DNA from: Lutraria lutraria
Lineage: Eukaryota; Mollusca; Bivalvia; Venerida; Mactridae
Reading direction: 5' to 3'
NCBI GenBank assembly: GCA_964023205.1
Contig: OZ026838.1
Location: 31,461,843 to 31,525,842, forward strand
DNA: 64,000 nucleotides
Part shown: in pieces, positions 33,865 to 47,200 of the stretch
How positions within the stretch are numbered: position 1 is the stretch's first letter
How the letters are laid out: each line of letters begins with the position of its first letter
Notes under the pieces: generated by a model
What the model saw: only the letters and a program-made list of their open reading frames with translations
What the model was told of the DNA's origin: nothing
Databases searched by the model: none
Position numbers and translations under genes: made by a program

Positions 33865-34160
33865 ATCCAATCTAATCTCGGCTCCGCCTTCCAAATCTCT
33901 TTGGAACTCTTTTCAATGTCTCCTGCCCCACTACCGAGTCAAGTACCGAGTCTAACAAATCACGGGCTTGATGATCGAGGCTTGTATTAGTTTTTTTACA
34001 CAAGGTACGATAAAGAATCAGGATTAGATTTCAATATTATTCGAAAGAGTAGGGATGCGAATGTCCTTTTATCCTGTATCTTCTCCCTCCCTGTTGGGCG
34101 GCTCTGAAATGACCATAGCTGTCGATTGGGCCGTTAAACAACAAATAAGTAAATCCCTTT
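33865..34160 (+). mobile_element. SINE family A, 5'-truncated copy
   Basis: It begins inside the head (CTCGGCTCCGCC) and continues with GATAAAGAATCAGGATTAG, AAGAGTAGGGATGCGAATG and TGAAATGACCATAGCTGTCG to GGGCCGTTAAACAAC, parallel to 24640-24895. Confidence 0.7.
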
Positions 34161-34386
34161 CCTCCGTTACAAAGTTTGATGGTAAGAACTCTTCATGCGT
34201 GCTTCATTTCATTTATTCTACTTCATCAATCGAGATTTTAGTAGATGTTTGAATGTAAATTGTGATAACTGTACCGATATTATATAACATGACTTGAGTC
34301 ATGGCTCGTCGTCCATTTGTATACAAATATACATACAAAGTATAACAAACAAGCCAATTTTACGGTCAATGATTGCATTTATGTTT

Positions 34387-34515
34387 AGCTTCGGTGAGGT
34401 TCGATTACTTTCGTAAGTTATACGATAATTTTCGTTTTACCGTTATATAAACACGTTGATTGGAACATTCCATAACGGTAAAATAAACGAAAACTATCGA
34501 CTATGGTACGAAGCT
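34387..34515. repeat. Hairpin repeat
   Basis: AGCTTCG...CGATAATTTTCGTTTTACCGTTAT at the left is inverted at the right (ATAACGGTAAAATAAACG...CTATCG...CGAAGCT). The left arm has about 16 extra bases. It is a small foldback element. Confidence 0.6.
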
Positions 34516-34929
34516 AAAATTAATCGCATCCAACAACTGTGTAATTATTCAGCTTTGACAGGTTAATAAAATCGCACTATACACAATGTATGTATATAAA
34601 TATAAGGATTTAAAAGTTCAACGACATGATACAGTGAAGGCTTGACACAGAAATATCCTTTCATTTTTTACGTAATGATGGATAGATTACAATGTATACG
34701 TACGTGGGTGTTCCTTGAAAATGATCAACGTCGTATAAATGTAATCTTATAACAATTACTATAAAATAATATATATTTTCTGTGTGTTAATTGATTTTAA
34801 CTTATCCACATATAATTATTATAGCTGATTGGTGGATATGGAAATATCGAAATGATGCATTTTTCTAATCACTTGTCATTGTTAATTCGCCCTGGCTTCC
34901 GTTGGCCCTTTTTGAGATGAGGTTCGCAT

Positions 34930-35140
34930 TAGCATACTTATAGGTTTGTTTCCAGCTTAGAAGGTAGCGGCATACGTCTGGATAGAACACCAACATTCTG
35001 GAAACTGGCTTGTCAGCTTCCTCTCATGTGAAATTTGTTTGGTCCCTGCTTGGATTCAAACCCACAGCAGTGAGGGACTAGAATTACATGTCAGAGATCA
35101 CAACCACTCGACCGTTCTGTGGTATTATCACATCGACACT
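34930..35140 (-). mobile_element. SINE family B, tRNA-derived
   Basis: The minus strand reads AACGGTCGAGTGGTTGTGATC (A box) and GTGGGTTTGAATCCAAGC (B box), then GAGAGGAAGCTGACAAGCC. Related copies are at 36795-36918 and 2950-3230. Confidence 0.6.
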
Positions 35141-35144
35141 TACT

Positions 35145-36790
35145 GACTTAACGGTCATAATGTTGCATTTTAATGCATTACACATATGCTTTTGTATAGT
35201 CGTCGAATTTTTTATAATACGAATCATCTCCGGGTATACTTTATGTTCTTTTATGTTCGTTTTTTTGCTATGTTTGTATGCGTTTTTTATCTTCATTAAT
35301 ATTATTTTTAATTCCTCCATTTCTTGTCACATTCCATGATGTGATTATATTATTCCAGGAAATGTTCTATAAATGAGGTCTTTATAATTAATTGGTTCTG
35401 ATGTCATTAATATTTAAGCTTTTGTAAATATGTTCAAACTTAAAACGTTTTTAAAAACTGATCTGTTTGACATTTCGTGCTTTAACACCCATTTAATGTT
35501 GTAAATATACACATACATGTATAAGCATGTTTGAACACTTCGTTAACTTGTATAATTTTACGTTTACATTTTACTACATAAAAAACGTATCATTTGTTAT
35601 TGTTCGGTGTTCCGTGTGGTATTAAAACATGACATGTCGATATGTTACAAGCCAAGAAAAGTATCTTCTGAAATAGACTGTTCTATTTATTCTCAAACAT
35701 GTGTTTCTGTCTAGTATTTCAAACAATTACACAGCAGTGATTTTATTTTCAAAGTATTCGGAGAAGTTTGTTGGCAGAAAACAAACAAACGCATCACGAA
35801 GAACACAATATTGCAGACTACTGTTGTCTATTTCTCAGTACAAAACCCTGTCATCAATGTATTAACTGTATCGTAAAATAGGTTCGTCATTCGGCAACAG
35901 AATAAAAATAAAGCAAATAAAAGCAGTTTGTGATATTGAAACAACTTATGTTTTATCATAATTGTTAAGTCATGCTGCAGTGGTTTGTCATATGTAAGAA
36001 GCTCATGTGATGTTGATCTTGTTTTTAACCAGAATATTTGCGTCTGTAATGTGAACACGATCTCCGTAAATCAGCGAACAAGCTCTTAATTACATGCTTG
36101 AATAACTGATTGAGTTCTGCGTATATATATTATATTTTAATATAATTATATTTGTCTAAAATGTAATACTTTGGTCGACCATATCGTCAAATATTTATCT
36201 AGGTCAATTACACTCATATTTATAAACAGTTAATTGTCAATGTCAAATTGTCAATACTCTAGCTGATTAAAACTTTACCTATCTAAGTGTTCAATTTATG
36301 ATACCGGACTTTTCATTTTACGTACAAGAAGACAGGTGGTTAATTAGTATGCATATCAAGGTTTTGTTAAAATAAATGGCAACAATTCATCTTAATTACG
36401 AACTACACGTACAGATTTACTGATTTCAAAATGATCTTTACTTTTTGTATTGTGTGTAATGTGACTTTATAATAAGATAGTAACCGATAAGTTTTTGATG
36501 GTAAGTCCGAAATTATAACACAGAAAAAACATCACCACATTTTGTCATTAATTAACTTTAAATAAAATGATCAACATTGTATGTTATGTAAAATAATGTA
36601 CTCATGTTTTCATACTTGTATGAACTGAGGTATTGAAAATAAACTTGTAAACAAAACCAAACCACATTTATAATAACCTTATTTAAATTTAATTGTTTTG
36701 GGTGTTTCGACGTTGCAGCGATAGTCATTGTCATTTGGCGGCTTTCAAACTTAACGGTAGATGAAGTTATCAGACGCACACAAGATTAGA
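35145..36790. other. No gene seen
   Basis: AT-rich sequence with an AT microsatellite at about 36123-36150. Overlapping short frames on both strands have no recognised content. Confidence 0.35.
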
Positions 36791-36794
36791 ATCA

Positions 36795-36918
36795 CCGCCT
36801 TCTGTTAATTGTGAGATTTGTCTATTCCTGAGGCTGGGATTAGAACTGACAGCGGCGGTAAGGGTTCAGTGATTATTAGTCAAGGACCATCCATGGCCAC
36901 TCGACCACGGTGGCACGT
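36795..36918 (-). mobile_element. SINE family B fragment
   Basis: The minus strand reads CACCGTGGTCGAGTGGCC (A box) and GCTGTCAGTTCTAATCCCAG (B-box region), then a body homologous to 34930-35140. Only the head remains. Confidence 0.5.
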
Positions 36919-37149
36919 ATTATAGTGATCAAGTATTATCATTATGACCATACAAGATAACTGATGCTACTAAGCGCGTGGCTTCAAAATCCTTATATAA
37001 AATAACGGTAAAATAATGCAATGTGAACAGGAACTCTATTTCAGAGACTGTTTCAGTCGGAACTTTCCTAAACTTTCTTATACATGTAGAACTCTTGTCA
37101 GTTATGTTTCGATATGATTTTAATCGCATACAAATTTTTAGCGTCACGG

Positions 37150-37603
37150 GGCCCCATGTTAACTGCCCGCGCTGCTTTTCTTGTTCTCAAACGTTAAAAA
37201 TTATATTTGTCTTGAATATCAGTTATTCGTCAATGGTAAAAAGTCATATTTTGAAGTAAGGCACGTATTCGCTTGAAGTTTACAAAAAAGAAAATTTGCA
37301 CAAAGAAGATGGAGTTATTTCCCTTAAAATAGTATCTAGAAACAGTTCGGTTGTTCATAACTTAACTTTACGGAAGGAACTGTATCCACTATAACCAGTA
37401 TAGATCTGATATTAAAAACAAAGGTGTACGAAATACGTTTTTATTGCTTGCTTTGAAACCATGCTCCAGTTCAACGATACAAGTAAATCAAGATCAAAAG
37501 TCACATTTATAGTCTACTATGAGTTTTGTGTCCATCAAATTTGTTGATGTTCTAGGTCTAGTAATCGAATGAAATGCAAATGTTTGACCGATGATCGAAT
37601 CTT
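37150..37603 (-). other. 3' flank of P4
   Basis: No gene seen. AATAAA on the minus strand at 37440-37445 is about 160 bases past the P4 stop and is the probable poly(A) signal. Confidence 0.4.
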
Positions 37604-37801
37604 CTACTTCATATTATTTTCGTCATGATAGTTGGCCAAATGATTGCTAGCCCTATCGTAATCGAATCTTTCCCCGCCTCCTGCGGATTCCGGACGTTTG
37701 TTACCTTCGTCCCCACTCGAGAACCGTACCATCCTGAAGTTCTGGGATGAAACTTGTGTCAAAAACAGAACGAGCAAACCAGTTATTATAATCGCCTTCA
37801 T
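37604..37801 (-). CDS. P4: small secreted protein (65 aa), signal peptide like P5
   Basis: Residues 1-19 are a signal peptide (MKAIIITGLLVLFLTQVSS) and the mature chain starts with Gln20, followed by about 45 polar residues (NFRMVRFSSGDEG..., GGGERFDYD). There is no Cys and no repeat. The start codon follows the acceptor TTTTATTTATAG with one base between, so the 5' UTR is split. The signal peptide is clearly paralogous to that of P5 (LTQVSSQ and the preceding II..G.L.L), and similarity continues weakly into the first residues (RFSS, GFSS). The mature part is much shorter than in P5, so P4 may be a truncated or peptide-type member. The stop is TAG. A donor-like CAAAG|GTGATA at about 38477 could end the first exon, but this is weak. 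Function unknown. Confidence 0.7.
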   Translation of the reverse strand: MKAIIITGLLVLFLTQVSSQNFRMVRFSSGDEGNKRPESAGGGERFDYDRASNHLANYHDENNMK

Positions 37802-37804
37802 CCT

Positions 37805-39090
37805 ATAAATAAAATCGGTATAGAGATATATAGATATCTTGTTACATTAGTATTGACCAATATTATACCGTACATCGTGTGCCCATCTGTAAAATGTATG
37901 AAGAAATTATAATGGCTCGATGGCATACCAAATGTAATAACACTGCAATCGATTAATAGAAATCAGGTACCACTTTTATATTCGTTTTGTCAGAGCCTAA
38001 ACATTATTCATTCATTAGTAAAATAATATACAACGAAAATGTAAAAGTACGTTTGTTAAGGACTTAATGTTGCGTGTACAAGATGGTTATTAAAATATAA
38101 TGAAGGATCGAAGCACAGAGCGTAAGTCAAGCAGTAGGTGAAAAAGTACTTTTTGCAATTGATTTGAATATATCTGCACAATTTTCATACCGATATACTA
38201 TCAACCAAATTAACATCAATGAATATTACTTATCCGCTGATAGTTGGTAAGTAATCAATATGATGTTTTTGAAGTCAGTTTGAAAATCGCTATAAGCAAT
38301 CATGTATTACTTTTATCAGTTAGAATAATAATTTATTAATGTATTAATTCTATGGGTAAGGTTTTGCTTTAATTGAAATAAAACTATAAAATGAGCATAA
38401 TTACATACCCTCTGTTTTACTTAAAATCTAATTTATTTTGAATTTAATAAATATAAATCCATTAAACAAAATATCACCTTTGCTTCTAAGACCGACCAAT
38501 GTTGATTCCGTGGATACTAAAGTATATTATTGCTTTAACACCTTCGCATTAAACAATATTCGCTTGTTAAGTTAACACGAGCGCCCCCTGACGAGACATG
38601 ATACGAAACAAGAATGCAAAAATAACAAGTTGGACACTGCCTGTGCATGTTTGATGCTTAAACATGCTTGTATGTAAAACAAAATGTCATTGTCTTTGGT
38701 CTATTGCATATTAACATAATGGAACTGTTTGTCTCGACATTGGAAGCTTCAAATACGTATTTACCTTCACATCAATATAACTAAAATATAAACAATCATG
38801 ACTATCATCCCAAAGGATTCACATGTTCAATACGATCTCTTAGTTTTAAATAAAGCATGAAACACGTTAGTCTGTTACTATACGAATGACTAAGATAAGA
38901 GGATTTACAACTTTACATGTACATGTGAGTCATTTAGTCCCCCGCCACTTAATCATTATTACCTACTTTCAGTTCACTATATACTTAATGAACATGATAT
39001 TTTTTTAGGGATAGCAACGATTTAAGTTCCAGGTACACGGTGTTTCTGCAGTAAGCCACCCACCTTTCTGTACGTTTTGACATTGTCGTC
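37805..39090. other. Upstream of P4, no further gene seen
   Basis: AT-rich sequence. It may hold the P4 first exon (donor candidates at about 38477 and 38407), not resolved. Confidence 0.3.
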
Positions 39091-39094
39091 CCAT

Positions 39095-39480
39095 GCAACA
39101 TGTTTGGTTTATTTGTTTGTCTGTTGTTTAATGGCCCAATCGTCAGCTATGAACATAACAGAGTCGCACCAGAGAGAAGGGAGATAAAACATGGAGAACC
39201 TGACATGGACCTGGCATTTATATCCCAACTATTTTCGAATATTTTCCCTGAGTATTTATCGTGCCCGGTGTATAGCACCTATACATGCCTTATCCTTTTA
39301 TCTTGTAATTTTCTAGACACTGTGCTTGACATGGTAGTTGTGTTGGGGACACTGAAAAAGCGTCTTTGAGAAATTCGAAAGGGGCAACCGAGAATCGAAT
39401 CCACGACATTTCGTTTAGTGGTGAAAGGCGTTACCATACATACACAAGAGAATGTGACTAAACATGTCTCACATTTCATT
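39095..39480 (-). mobile_element. SINE family A, minus orientation
   Basis: From left to right it shows AATGGCCCAATCGTCAGC (3' end), AGAAGGGAGATAAAAC, CGTGCCCGGTGTATAGC, GGGGACACTGAAAAAGCG and AACCGAGAATCGAATCCACG (B box), which is the reverse of 24580-24895 and parallel to 54695-55012. The 89-codon frame on the plus strand is only part of this element. Confidence 0.6.
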
Positions 39481-39484
39481 ACAG

Positions 39485-42400
39485 GTTATATCATGCGAAT
39501 TGATACAAATAGTGAATATTGTCTTCATCACTGTTCTTATGTAAGCAAACGCAACTAGAATGTTTTTATTACGAAACTGTGTTTTTCATGCTTGATGTCA
39601 TTCTTCAGCTTTACCTAAACGAATAACATCAAATCTTGGTTGTTAATGATAATTACAATTTCAAAAATGTACGTACCATAAAATCTTATGTTCCTGAAGA
39701 CAATATTGTTTGTTTGTAAAATTACTAAATTAGTAACAGTTTGTCTTTCTCAAGCAGTTTTCGGAAGAAACTTAAAGTTTTGCCAAGTTGTTGTTGTTGT
39801 TGTTGATAGACTAAGTACTAAAATCGTATATTGTATTACGTTATCGTGAACAGAGCCTAATTGTTAAATAATCATGAGGTGTACATTTACTTCTCGGATC
39901 AAAGAAACAATCCATTTAGTATGTGTGTTAGTATTGCATTTTTTCAAACGTTGAACATTAAAATAATTTCAGTGAAATCCCAATACTGGTGGCCCTATTG
40001 TATGATACGTTCTGAGATGCTTACAAAGAAATTTAAAGAACCTGTTTTACTAATGATAAACATTGAAGCTTATTTTGTGCCGCCCTTTTTCAACAATATT
40101 TTTTTTGTGAAAACGTTATGTACACATGACATATGTAGGATGGACAAGTTTTGTGTGATCGATCAGAGTTGATTGATGATAGAGATCCACGTAGAAACAA
40201 ATGTACGTAAGTCATGGTGACTGTATTTGATTAAACCTGGACAAATTACCGGTATTTCTCCACATGGTTCAAATGACAATTCTCTTAAATACACGTTCGT
40301 CATTGTTTAAAGTTTAAAAAATAATCATGCTTGTCACTTTGTGTGGGTTTATCCAGATACTCTTCGAATACGGAAAACGTAAAGAGAAATAATTTATATC
40401 GATAAATTATACAAGCACGGCCCAATGCTTGCTCGCTGTAACGTGATTAACATTTTGACATATGTTTCAAGGGAGACAACCACTTAAAATACAATGCAGT
40501 AATTGTCCATTTGTTATGTTCTCTTGAGCACATTCAAGTTTCAACATGATTAGTTGTAAGATGTTCAATATGACGTACTGTCGCTGATTGGTCATAATTT
40601 CATGTACAGCGTGTCATTTCAAATAGTTATTAATAAGTTACTCAAAAATCGTCAATGACTTGCGGTCTCATGTTTTCGTAAGTTGCCGCAAAATCTCGAG
40701 GTATATATAGTACGGTGTTTGAAACAATATCTTGTAATGAATAAAACGAGAACACTTAAATATTCAATGGTCTAGTCACCGCCCAAACAACCATTTTTTC
40801 TCTTATTGCATCACCAGTCGTTGATACAACGTGTGTCATTTATAGTTGTCAACCCATAGTGCTTGCTTGCCAATGCTTGCTGTATGTTCTTGAGTAACAT
40901 TTTGTAATTTCATGCTAAAAGACTGCTGACGAGAAACAGACGATCATCGGGCCAAAGTATCGAAGATTGAAACTTGCTCTGAGACATCCCTTAACGACAA
41001 AACTTGAAGAGTTGACAGCAAAATTTCCTGCACATTGTACAATATTACATTTTTATCATAATGCACCGAAGAGTGACAAATTTTTTCTAAACAGTGGCAA
41101 TAATTCTTTTTTGTTTCATCCAGACAGCCTGTCTAAGCCGAACGTGTGTTTAGCATTCGAAATAAAGAATTTTGAATGAAAATTGGAACTGACATTGAAA
41201 TATAAGTTGCTAAGCCACATCAAATAGAAAATTGAAGTGCGAGTCTGGTCTCGCCGATCACAATTTCGTTTCTTTACACTTCTTAACGATAAATCGATGA
41301 TGACAAAGCTTTCTTGCTGATAGATGCCAGGCTAATTTAATTATCTTTTCAATGGTCAAAATTAATCTTGATGCATTTTAACGAACACGAACTAATTAAT
41401 TTAGGGCAATAAATAAAATAAAACCGAAATGCAAATGATATTGAATTTCCTTTATTTGTGATTACATCGATATAAAAAAGTTAACGTATGAGCTGAAAGA
41501 GCAATGTGCAATGCAATTTTTGTTTCCACTATTAGGAATGTTTTCGTGGGAATTCGAGCCTTGATCTATGTACAAAATATGAAGGCTCTCTGTGAACAAA
41601 TGTCACAGAACAAATGCTTCTAAACACTTGGTCACGTTGGATTGCTTTTGTCGTAATGCAATGGCCAGGTATGGCACCTAGGTTCTTTGTGAAGCTATGT
41701 TGATGTTGTCTGTGGCTGGCGAGTTGTATCTTTTTGGGTTTAGGATGTGATGTACATCAGTTGTTACTGTGAACATCTTTGAATCTAAATATAACATAGT
41801 TCTGTTTGTATTAATCTATGCATCTAAATTTGATATTCAGTCGAGTTATTTTTAGAGTACTGTTATCTTGTGTTGATGTCAAGTGTGTTTTGTATTGTCA
41901 CACATCTCGTTTGGATTGTTATCCAAGATATTGTTGATAGTCTTAAAACAAGCAGATTGGTTAACACAGTGATGCTTGTGGGCCACACTAGAACTAAGTT
42001 ACATCTTGTCCAGCATGATATGCACTAGTTATTGATAAAAATAAAAAGTAACTCAAATGTTCCTAATACATTCAACTCCCTGAATTATAAAATGTTGCAA
42101 TGAGAATTACGTAAATATAGCGTAATTTACTCAATCAATCTGAATTTTGATACAACACATGTACACGTTTTTAAGTTTCATAAGTATTAATGTTCAGACA
42201 TATATATATAAATACATGTATAGTGATATAATATGCCAAAAGTAGTGAACCAATTCTATGTTATCATTTCAGACTGTTTTTGTTGGAAATTGATTGGACT
42301 TGAAGATCACGTGAATGAGACAATATATAGACTTCCAATTTCGTAATTTGATGTCGAAGTCACCTGGGTTGTTGTTGATCAAAACCATACCATACAGATT

Positions 42401-44015
42401 TCTTGAAGTCAACTTCTATTGTATACATGCAACATTTTGGTTGGAGTCAGAAAGGACCGGGAACCAGTCTCTGGGGAATGTCTGGATATTACAGTGTTAA
42501 TGAATGTATTTGTGTTATATTAAAAGTCCAGTGACACTACTCTGCTGGTGGCTGATGTGAACTTGTCAACAACAGAATGTGAGTACACTTTAGAAATAAA
42601 ATATCAGTTATAAACAAGTGCCTCGGGACAATTCTTGGTCTGTTTGGGGGCGTAAGAAAATTGTCCATGCCAAAGGTTACTACAGCTATTGTTATCAAAG
42701 CAGATTCTTAAAAATATTATGTAAAGAAGTTTCAATGATCTCGCAGCAATTATCTCCCCTGGTGGCACGCCAATCCGTCACTACCACAAAATACGACGGC
42801 TACACGGGTCTTCATGTTTCTTGTGTATGCAATTTTTGGGGGGCGTGTCCTGATTTTGTACGATTTGAGAAGATTATGAAGTTTGAGCCGAAATCTTACA
42901 ATAGCCATAATAGAAACTTATTTGTATTATTATGTAAATCTTACTATACGGATTTGAATCGCCTGAGCATTGTGTATAAACTAGCTGAATAATATATATC
43001 ACTGAACAGACGTACGTTTCATTCACGTTTTCGAATGACCACAATGTATTCATATATTCAGACAAGTGTGTGATATGAATAGTTCCCATTTTATCAAATT
43101 GGACGTATTTGATCAATGGTACACTGTTCGGAACCTATAAAATGTATAAATTCATGCCGATTTTCTAATCCGTTTATTTTGACTTTTTGTTTTTATACTT
43201 TACTTACACCAACCTTTATGTTAAAAATATAACCATCTTCGTTTGTATAAATCAAGCACTTCTCTCTGATATTCATACTCGTGGTTAAACCTATTGTCTG
43301 ACATTGTGTACAGTATACTAGTATACTCGTGCATATTCATACTGGTGTGACAACTGAATACAAAAAAAAAACTTTCTAAGATTTCAAACAACAGACCACA
43401 TTCTTTTTTCTTTTCTATAGTGTGGTTGTGAAAATGTGAGAAAAAAACTTTGATTCTTTGAATATCATGAATGAAAAAAGAACATACTGAACATCAATGA
43501 AAAGAATACTGATAAAACTGTGTGGGTTGTGTAGGCAGGTATGATCTGTGCCCCTGTACAAAACCACGACTTCTTGTGTCAGCTTTATTGTAAAAGCAAA
43601 ATATGTTACTGTGTAACAAGCAAAAACTTCAAAGTGTAATATTGCGACGATATACGTTCGAATATAATCGTTAACTCAAGCGGTTAATGGCCTTTGATGA
43701 CTCTCGTGTAATTAATGTATAATTTGATATTACACGTGCATCTAATTAAATTTATCACCTAGGTCTGTTTAACGCGTCATATAAAAATCTCACCAATGAC
43801 TTGTCGAGAGGCAGTTTATTACTTAATTGCTTCGGACACTCATTACGTCAACTGACATTATGTTTATATACATGATTGAATGTGGACAAACCAGGAAATA
43901 TAAATTATAATATAATTCTATTCATTGAGTCATCCAGATATGTTGAATCATCTTTCTTCTTAATGTTTTCTATGTGAGGAGTGACTGTGGTAGATACGTA
44001 TATCAAAATAAAAAC
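39485..44015. other. Long stretch without a supported gene
   Basis: AT-rich sequence with a (TTG)n tract near 39790. Frames at 39861-40172 and 42618-42992 start with non-ATG codons and show no domain, so I leave them out. The better-than-average frame at 42618-42992 could be checked against transcripts. Confidence 0.35.
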
Positions 44016-44018
44016 AAG

Positions 44019-44261
44019 ACCTGGCTCCGAGGTTATAAAACTTGAGTTCGGTCTCCAAGCTCAAAGCTCAAGTTCATTCTCTAAGTATTATGGTTAAAGA
44101 AATAGAGCTGATTAATGTTTAGATACATATACAGACCAATTATGGCGTCAAACAAATGTATTATAATTGTCTAATCATAATTAACTTAGAAACATTAGAA
44201 GACAAAATATGAGATTTGAGCTCGGAGACCGAACTCTAGTTTTATAACCTCGGGGCCAGGT
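44019..44261. mobile_element. MITE with about 50-bp terminal inverted repeats
   Basis: The left end ACCTGGCTCCGAGGTTATAA (44019) continuing AACTTGAGTTCGGTCTCC is inverted at the right end, where GGAGACCGAACTCTAGTTTT and ATAACCTCGGGGCCAGGT end at 44261. About 46 of 52 positions pair. No target duplication is obvious and there is no coding content. Confidence 0.75.
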
Positions 44262-44264
44262 ACA

Positions 44265-47200
44265 TTAGAATAAATAAGATGATCAAATGTATAAATAAAA
44301 GTCATATTTCTACCTAACATCTTTGAATTGAATATCACCTTATAATGTACTTACTTGATTTACCTTACAACTGAACATCTTGATAAATGAACACTCATTC
44401 ATAACATCAATCAAATACCAACATTACCGGATATGTAACTGTACTAAAATTCTATATTTCTACACGAATGTTGCTTTTTAAGCGTCACATACATAAAGAA
44501 AGAAAAACTATACTTATATTACAAGGGAGATAACCTACTTAAACTCGATGAATATGTGTTCCATTGTTAATTGTTCTTCAATACGCAGGATTATTGATAC
44601 TGCCTTCAGTTTAGTATTGAGTTACAAATGAATATAAAGATTAAAGACGTTGCGTGTTTACGAGGTGAAGCTTGGTGTTGTTCAAATAAGGCTATTTATT
44701 TCCATGGAGACTCCATTTTGTATAGAAAACACGTGGTTAAAACATTTATAAAAACAAACTGATCCACTCTTTCACCAGAGACGTGTATAGAGTCACATTG
44801 TTTGGGAACCGAGTTATCGTCAATATCTACTCTAAATTGTTGAAACTATCAACAGTACTGTATAATTATATAGACATTTTAATTCGTAAATTTGTGCAAA
44901 ACGAAACAGAAATAACGATGATTATTGAAGTTAAAATTTGGCAAATTAAACATGAATCGAAAAATCAATAAATGAAGCTTATAATGAATAGAAAAATACA
45001 ATACAAGTCACGTCTTCTTATCCGGGTGGATACGTCGTTTACCATCTTAGAATCTATATGCCATTATTGGTGGAGACAGGGATATGGAGAGGATCAATTC
45101 CGCTTAACTCGTGCTAAGAATATTTTAGAAGACAAGGATTATTATAATAATTATGTAAATACATGCACTGTGTTCGATTCAATGTATGAAAAATGAGATT
45201 GGCATGAATGGTCATGCGATGTTGTTATTTAAAGCGATAAACGGTCCAAGAAACAAGAGTATGTTCTGTGTACTGTTACAATAAATAACAATCGTTATAG
45301 ACAGACCACCAAGACAACTTATCTTTAAACCGACCGTAACCCACATAATTACGATATTGTCCAATTTTTCAGTGGCTTCCTAGACTTTGTTGTTAAGACA
45401 TACGTACAAATGTCTAAAATCGGACATCTAGACAATAATAGAACACAAATACTGTCTGAAACCCTAACAATCAACAAAATCACCGTCGCTTTATTTAATA
45501 AGGGAATACTTTTCATATTATTGGTTGATTCTTGTTGTGGCGACGCCAACAACCGTTCTGTCTCCATGGAGACCCCTGGGAATGTCTCTCCATTAACGTG
45601 TATGATACAATGTACATACATTCGAGATTATTTGAAACATCTAGTTGGTACATAATTGATAAATGTAATACGGAATCATCTGATATATAGTCTTGTAGTG
45701 AAGCTCAACAGGGGTTATCTTAATGGATTACCCGAACATAACACGCAGAAAAGACTTCAACACGTGGAGAGGTTTCACAATTTTCCCTTGGCACATAAAC
45801 TTAATATCCTTGTTTTGAAAACATCCACAATTTCATAGTGCGAACTTGCTACCTCTAAATGTTCATGTGTATTAATAATAAATCACAAACGCTATACATG
45901 TACCATGTCCTCACCATTTAAAGATGTCAACTCTCCTGTCTTATTTTTGTCTGTCTGACAGGACTCTGCTGATCAATTCTAAAAAAAATCTACACTGGCA
46001 ATTCTTAGTCAAGTAATTCAAATCTCGTCCATTCGGAATGATCTAATAACGGATGTTCAACTGTACGCGTAATACAAAACGGTTCAATGGCCTAAATAAG
46101 AACACAGAGCTAAATAAGTCACTATAGTATAATATGATATAAACTGTATATACTATGATGAAGTCAACGTTGTTGTCAATTTGTGGCATCGCATGTCTCG
46201 TAACATATCGCATAATTATGGTATATTTCCATCATCTGGCGCCGGCGTTTAGATCAATTTATATAGAATGAGTTGTTTACCATCTATTGTATATGATATA
46301 ACTTTACACAGTGAACTAAATTTTGCAGTTGTGACAATTTTTTTACCGTTGTATACATACTTTAATGCGTATGGGATTATAATACAGTCATGTAATTCAA
46401 TTTGATGAAATATCAGCTAAATGTTGGGATGAGCATACATTCCTATTTATTGGCCAACAAGCGCTCGCATACCACAACCATAAAGTATTAGATACAGTAC
46501 TGCTCATCTAATGTTTGTATTGTATATTGTAGGTCGAGCAATCTTTCTTTTCAACTTTCATCTTCGTAAGAACAATGGCATTGTGAATATAGTTTCCGAC
46601 AATACACTTATGGAATTGATATTGCTTAGCAGTGTTAAAGTGTTGAATGTGACACGTTCATTGATTTTATTTACGGTCGCCGTAATAGCATTAGTTGCGT
46701 TCATTGGGATTAACGATTGGCAATCTGATTGGGACGCCAAATGTCTGCATGTAGAATATCCTGGGAATTAGATGCAGAAAGCACACTGCATACATGCGTA
46801 CGACAATAAGGGCTTGCTTCATCATTGTGGTGCTTTTTAATTGCTTTTAACTTCGTTGTGTTTACGTATCTGAATAAGTATATCCTACAAGAAAAATATA
46901 TCAGCGAACCTGCACACTACAACTCGATACACTTGGGTTTTAACAGAGCTTGTCTAGACATTTAATTAGATTCGTTTGTTCGAAGGTGATGACTTTTAAA
47001 ACAAAGTGAAAACTTGCATGATGGACAAACACACCAAGGGGATACATCATCACATCATTAGAACAATAACGATGAAAAATTAGATTCCAGACTCATTACT
47101 TTTGTCCTTGTTTTCTAAGTAACTTCTGTAAACAAAACTGCGGAAACGATATTGCAGTACTTTAAGCAAGCTATACATTATTCTAAACGATAGCAAACAG

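Noticed and set aside
42618..42992. 124-codon plus-strand frame
   Set aside because: It starts with GTG and has no recognised domain, signal peptide or splice support. It is left for transcript evidence.
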